Shown piece after piece: positions 60,407 to 64,000 of a stretch of DNA of 64,000 nucleotides. Source of the stretch: Dermacoccus abyssi (GTDB lineage: Bacteria; Actinomycetota; Actinomycetes; Actinomycetales; Dermatophilaceae); the NCBI RefSeq assembly GCF_034541975.1, contig NZ_JAVYJM010000001.1. One strand, 5' to 3'. A model generated the notes under the pieces. It made no database searches. It was given only the letters and a program-made list of their open reading frames with translations, and was not told the DNA's origin. Position 1 is the stretch's first letter, and each line of letters opens with the position of its first letter. Position numbers and translations under genes: made by a program.

Positions 60407-63031
60407 GTGAACGACGCTCAGCAGGAGCTGCACATCGAGGTGGAGGGGCGCCGCATCCGGCTGTCCCCAGGTCAGAGGTTGACGTTGGGGCGTGATCGGG
60501 CCGCGGACGTGCCCCTCGCGAACGCCGACGTCTCCCGCCGTCACGCAGAGATCCGTCATGAGAACGGCTCGTGGCAGCTTCGCGACCTCGACAGCTCGAA
60601 CGGCACGTGGGTCGGCGGACACCGGGTGCGCGGATATGTCGCACTCCGTGGCGGCGAGAGTGTTCGCCTCGGCGGTGAACGCGGCGTCCCGTTCCGGGTC
60701 GGAATCTCGGCGGCCCCCGCAGAACGCACGGGCTCGAACACGAGCGCCACCGAGCACGCCGGCACCGGTCCCGTTTCCGCACCCATGCCGCGCGCCAAGA
60801 CCTCCTCCGGTGACACTCAGGCCACGCACACGGGTGGCCCCACGGCGGCGAGCGGCCCGCTCCCCAGGGCCGCTGCTCCGGCCAACCAGGACGGTTCCGG
60901 CGTCACGACGACCGGGCCCATCCGTCTCCCCCGCCCGCCACGGGCCCCCGAACAGCGCCGCGCGACGGGCGACGTCTTCCAGGGCTGGAGTGGGCAGGTC
61001 GAACCGCAGCCGACCGGCCGTATGACCGTCCAGGGTGCGGCTCCACAGGCCATGAACGCGCCGACCGGCACCATCACCATCGGCCGCGGTCTCGAGAACG
61101 AGATCGTCATCAAGGACCTGCTCGCCAGCCGCCAGCACGTACGTCTCGTCCCCCAGGGCGACTCGTTCGCCGTCGAGGATCTCGGCAGCCGCAACGGCAC
61201 CTACATCAACGGTGCTCGCATTCACCGCGGAACCCTGCGCGAGGACGACCTGCTCGCCGTCGGCCGCACACGCTTCACGCTCAAGCAGGGCCGACTCGTC
61301 GCGAGTGAGGACGAAGGTGACGTCAGCTTCGTCGCCAACCACCTCTCGTTCGTCCTGCCCGACGGCAAGAAGCTGCTCGACGATGTCAGCTTCGGCCTCG
61401 AAGGTTCGAGTCTCGTCGCCGTCATCGGCCCTTCCGGCGCCGGAAAGTCGACTCTGCTCAAGGCCCTCATCGGTGCGCAGAAGGCCACCGAGGGCGAGGT
61501 CTACTACGACGGCCGTGACCTCTACGACAACTACGAGGATCTGCGCCACCGCATCGGTGTCGTGCCCCAGGACGACGTCGTCCACCCGGAGCTGACGGTC
61601 CGCCAGGCCCTGCGCTACGCCGCCGAGCTCCGGTTCCCGGACGACCTCGACAAGGAGCCGCGAGAGGAGCGCGTCGAGGAGGTCATCGACGAACTCGGCC
61701 TCACGGCGCACGCCGACACCCAGGTGGCGCGCCTGTCCGGTGGTCAGCGCAAGCGCACCTCGGTTGCTCTGGAGCTGCTCACCCGCCCGTCGCTGCTCTT
61801 CCTCGACGAGCCGACCTCGGGCCTCGACCCGGGCCTCGACAAGCGTGTCATGCTCACCCTGCGCGGCCTCGCCGACGGCGGCCGCACCGTCGTCGTCATC
61901 ACCCACAACGTGGCGAGCCTCGGCGTGTGTGACCGCGTGCTCATGCTCGCTCCGGGCGGCAAGGTGGCCTTCTTCGGCCCGCCCGAGGAGATGCTGCCGT
62001 TCTTCTCCGCGTCCGACCACGCCGACGTGTTCAACACCGTCACCGACGACCCGGAGCGCTCACAGGACACGTTCCGCCGCTCTGCGCTCATGGACAGCCA
62101 CGTCTCGGCGCCGCTCAGTGCACCTCGCTCACCGGCATCGACGACCGAGGACAAGGCTCCGCGCCAGCAGACGATCGGACGCCAGCTGTCGACGCTCATC
62201 CGCCGTCAGTTCCGCGTCATTGCGGCCGACCGGGGCTTTGTCGGATTCATGCTCCTGCTGCCCATCGCGCTGGCGGGCCTCGCCATGCTCGTGCCGGGCA
62301 GCCACGGGCTGCACACCGTCTTCTTCGAGAAGGAAGTCGCGGCCGCAGGGGGTGATCCGAGCAAGGTCACGCTGACCCCCGAATCGAGTCAGATCATGAC
62401 GCTCATCGTCATGGGTTCGGTGTTCATGGGCCTCGCCGCGACGATCCGAGAACTCGTCGCCGAGCGACCGATCTTCCTTCGGGAGAAGGCTGTCGGCCTC
62501 TCCCCGTTCGCCTACATCGGGAGCAAGGCCGTCACGTACGGTCTGCTCATCGCCGTGCAGTGCGGCGTCATGGTGGCCCTCGTCATCCTCGGCAAGGGTG
62601 CTCCGGACGCAGCAGTCACCCTCGGCAGCCCGATTCTCGAGACCTACCTCATCGCGTTCCTCACCGGTCTCGCGGCTGTCGGTATCGGCCTCGCGCTCTC
62701 GAGCTTCGCGATGACGAACGAGCAGGTCATGCCGATGCTCGTCATCGTCATCATGGGCGCCCTGGTGTTCTCCGGCGGACTGTTCGACCTCAACTCGGCG
62801 GCCATGCGCGCCATGGGCAGTATCTTCCCGAGCCGCTGGGGTCTCGCGCTCGGCGCACAGACCGCCGACGTGCACCAGAGCCTCACCATCCCCGGGCGCG
62901 AGCGTGAGTGGGATCCGTTCTGGCTGCGCGACAGCAGCAAGTGGGCTCTCGGCGCTGCCATCCTCATCGTGCAGTTCGTCGTGGCCTTCCTCGCGGCCCT
63001 CGTGAGCACGCGCCGCCGCAAGAGCATGTGA
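60407..63031 (+). CDS. FHA-ABC transporter fusion (Rv1747-like)
   Basis: Protein of 874 aa from GTG after AAGGGGAAGG. Order: FHA1 at about 25-100 (LTLGRDRAADVPLAN, SRRHAEI, SSNGTWVGG); Ala/Pro/Thr linker; FHA2 at about 225-305 (ITIGRGLENEIVI, SRQHVRL, GSRNGTYINGARI); ABC ATPase at about 320-560 (GPSGAGKST, LSGGQRKRTSVALELL, LLFLDEPTSGLD); and six C-terminal membrane helices at about 625-865 of the ABC-2 type. The architecture is that of mycobacterial Rv1747, an exporter regulated by PknF through its FHA domains. The exported substrate is unknown here. Confidence 0.94.
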   Translation: MNDAQQELHIEVEGRRIRLSPGQRLTLGRDRAADVPLANADVSRRHAEIRHENGSWQLRDLDSSNGTWVGGHRVRGYVALRGGESVRLGGERGVPFRVGISAAPAERTGSNTSATEHAGTGPVSAPMPRAKTSSGDTQATHTGGPTAASGPLPRAAAPANQDGSGVTTTGPIRLPRPPRAPEQRRATGDVFQGWSGQVEPQPTGRMTVQGAAPQAMNAPTGTITIGRGLENEIVIKDLLASRQHVRLVPQGDSFAVEDLGSRNGTYINGARIHRGTLREDDLLAVGRTRFTLKQGRLVASEDEGDVSFVANHLSFVLPDGKKLLDDVSFGLEGSSLVAVIGPSGAGKSTLLKALIGAQKATEGEVYYDGRDLYDNYEDLRHRIGVVPQDDVVHPELTVRQALRYAAELRFPDDLDKEPREERVEEVIDELGLTAHADTQVARLSGGQRKRTSVALELLTRPSLLFLDEPTSGLDPGLDKRVMLTLRGLADGGRTVVVITHNVASLGVCDRVLMLAPGGKVAFFGPPEEMLPFFSASDHADVFNTVTDDPERSQDTFRRSALMDSHVSAPLSAPRSPASTTEDKAPRQQTIGRQLSTLIRRQFRVIAADRGFVGFMLLLPIALAGLAMLVPGSHGLHTVFFEKEVAAAGGDPSKVTLTPESSQIMTLIVMGSVFMGLAATIRELVAERPIFLREKAVGLSPFAYIGSKAVTYGLLIAVQCGVMVALVILGKGAPDAAVTLGSPILETYLIAFLTGLAAVGIGLALSSFAMTNEQVMPMLVIVIMGALVFSGGLFDLNSAAMRAMGSIFPSRWGLALGAQTADVHQSLTIPGREREWDPFWLRDSSKWALGAAILIVQFVVAFLAALVSTRRRKSM

Positions 63032-63047
63032 CGGCTGCGCGGGCGCC

Positions 63048-64000
63048 TCAGTAGCGCAGGTCGCTCCAGACGCCCGCGTGGTCCGTGCCCTCCACGGTGA
63101 CGATGCCCGCCTGCTCCGGCACGAAGCCGCGGGTCAGGATGTGGTCGATCTGGCTGAAGGCCGGGATCGAGCCGCCCATCGGCCACGTGGGGCGCCAAGC
63201 ACCGTGGACGTGCGGATAGGCGTCCACCATCCCGCGGGACAACTGCCGGAACGCGGGGTGGGCTCTCGAGGCATTGAAGTCCCCCGCCATGACGACGTGC
63301 TCGGCTGTCCGCTCACGCTGCCACTCCCCCTCCGCCCGTAGCTGGGGACGCCACTGCGCGACACCGTCGCGAAGCGGCGGGTAGGTGTGAACGCCCTTGA
63401 CGACGATCTGTGCACCCGGTGCGTGCACGCGTACGACAGGCGACTGGAGATCCCACGGGCCGAGCTCGGTGTCGGAGTCCAGCGTCTCGGTCGGGAACCT
63501 CGACAGGATCACGGTCCCGCGTGAGCCGTCGTCGATCATGCCGCGTGAGCGGTGCGGAAAGCGCTGGGCGAGGCCTGCGTCGTCGAGGGAGCGCAGACGC
63601 GCCGTCGTCATCTCGACGAAGACGACGACGTCCGGATTCGTCTCGCGAACCGCCTCCATGACGGAGGCCGTTTCCGCTTCTCCCAGTTCGCTGTTGAGGG
63701 AGAGCACACGAAGATGGTGATCGCCGGCCCTGGTTGCGACCTCGCGTGGCACCTCCGGGTGACTGCTCAGGGCGACGGCGGCAGCGAGTGTGCTCACCAC
63801 GAGCGGCACCAGCGCGACGAAGCTCGCTCGTGTTCGCACAACGAGCGTGAGGGCGAGGCAACCGAACGCGGCGATGATCCACACCGGCGTGAGGGCCTGA
63901 AGGACCGGCACGACGTTCCCGGCGAGCACATCAACCCACATGAGGGAAGCGAGGAACGCCACCCCGAGCGACGCGGCCGCCACGAACCGGCCTGCGGTAC
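63048..64000 (-). CDS. endonuclease/exonuclease/phosphatase-family membrane protein, cut by window edge
   Basis: At least 311 aa visible. Three N-terminal membrane helices (about 1-90) precede an EEP catalytic domain with LRVLSLNSELGEAE, VVFVEMTT, VVKGVHTYPP, HVVMAGDFNASRAHPAF, SQIDHILTRG and TDHAGVWSDL. The active domain is probably outside the membrane. A GTG at 63983 could be the start, but the frame is open to the window end and the first helix would begin at residue 2, so the gene probably continues beyond 64000. Confidence 0.85.
   Translation of the reverse strand, partial: TAGRFVAAASLGVAFLASLMWVDVLAGNVVPVLQALTPVWIIAAFGCLALTLVVRTRASFVALVPLVVSTLAAAVALSSHPEVPREVATRAGDHHLRVLSLNSELGEAETASVMEAVRETNPDVVVFVEMTTARLRSLDDAGLAQRFPHRSRGMIDDGSRGTVILSRFPTETLDSDTELGPWDLQSPVVRVHAPGAQIVVKGVHTYPPLRDGVAQWRPQLRAEGEWQRERTAEHVVMAGDFNASRAHPAFRQLSRGMVDAYPHVHGAWRPTWPMGGSIPAFSQIDHILTRGFVPEQAGIVTVEGTDHAGVWSDLRY

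Overview
The window is high-GC actinobacterial chromosome, most likely from the Micrococcales. This rests on conserved gene order: lysA-hom-thrC-thrB-rho-rpmE-prfA-prmC-tsaC-glyA-wecA-atp operon, the sigR/rsrA - aroA - rsgA - hisN cluster, a multifunctional 2-oxoglutarate dehydrogenase (kgd), nickel superoxide dismutase, mycothiol-type RsrA and NucS. I would not name a genus; a Dermacoccus-like member of the Dermacoccaceae is only a guess.

Region 1 (1-5.26 kb) is accessory. Short units, mostly a single small gene (alpha/beta hydrolase, HAD phosphatase, DUF6440 remnant, small membrane protein, VOC proteins, second HAD phosphatase), are separated by six copies of a short palindromic element centred on AAACGRYCGTTT. 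A nonsense-mutated IS30-family element sits at one copy. This is the part of the window that most looks like an undescribed arrangement.

Region 2 (5.4-11.1 kb) is housekeeping: hydrolase, zinc-ribbon-like small protein, a double 3-hydroxyacyl-CoA dehydrogenase, a membrane protein, NucS, a STAS protein and cobalamin adenosyltransferase.

Region 3 (11.1-35.2 kb) is one long minus-strand block. In transcription order it runs lysA, hom, thrC, thrB, rho, rpmE, prfA, prmC (fused to a Nudix domain), DUF1304, tsaC, glyA, wecA, an atpI-like gene and atpBEFHAGD. A uracil/xanthine permease preceded by a terminator then intervenes before atpC and a DUF2550 gene. The block links aspartate-family amino-acid synthesis, translation and transcription termination, one-carbon metabolism, envelope polymer initiation and ATP synthesis.

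Region 4 (35.2-44.4 kb) holds an ArgS-like protein without a catalytic domain beside tRNA-Arg(CCG), two CNNM/CBS membrane proteins, kgd, a DUF6104 protein and an SGNH hydrolase. A non-coding segment bounded by long imperfect inverted repeats follows.

Region 5 (44.4-64 kb) holds a polyprenyl glycosylphosphotransferase, an amino-acid ABC transporter, sodX-sodN, the 24-residue ribosomal protein bL37, sigR-rsrA with a recognisable SigR-type promoter, a hydrolase and SRAP protein, DoxX-like/aroA/rsgA/PAP2/hisN in tight succession, NDH-2, an FHA protein with an FHA-ABC exporter, and an endonuclease/exonuclease/phosphatase-family gene cut by the window edge.
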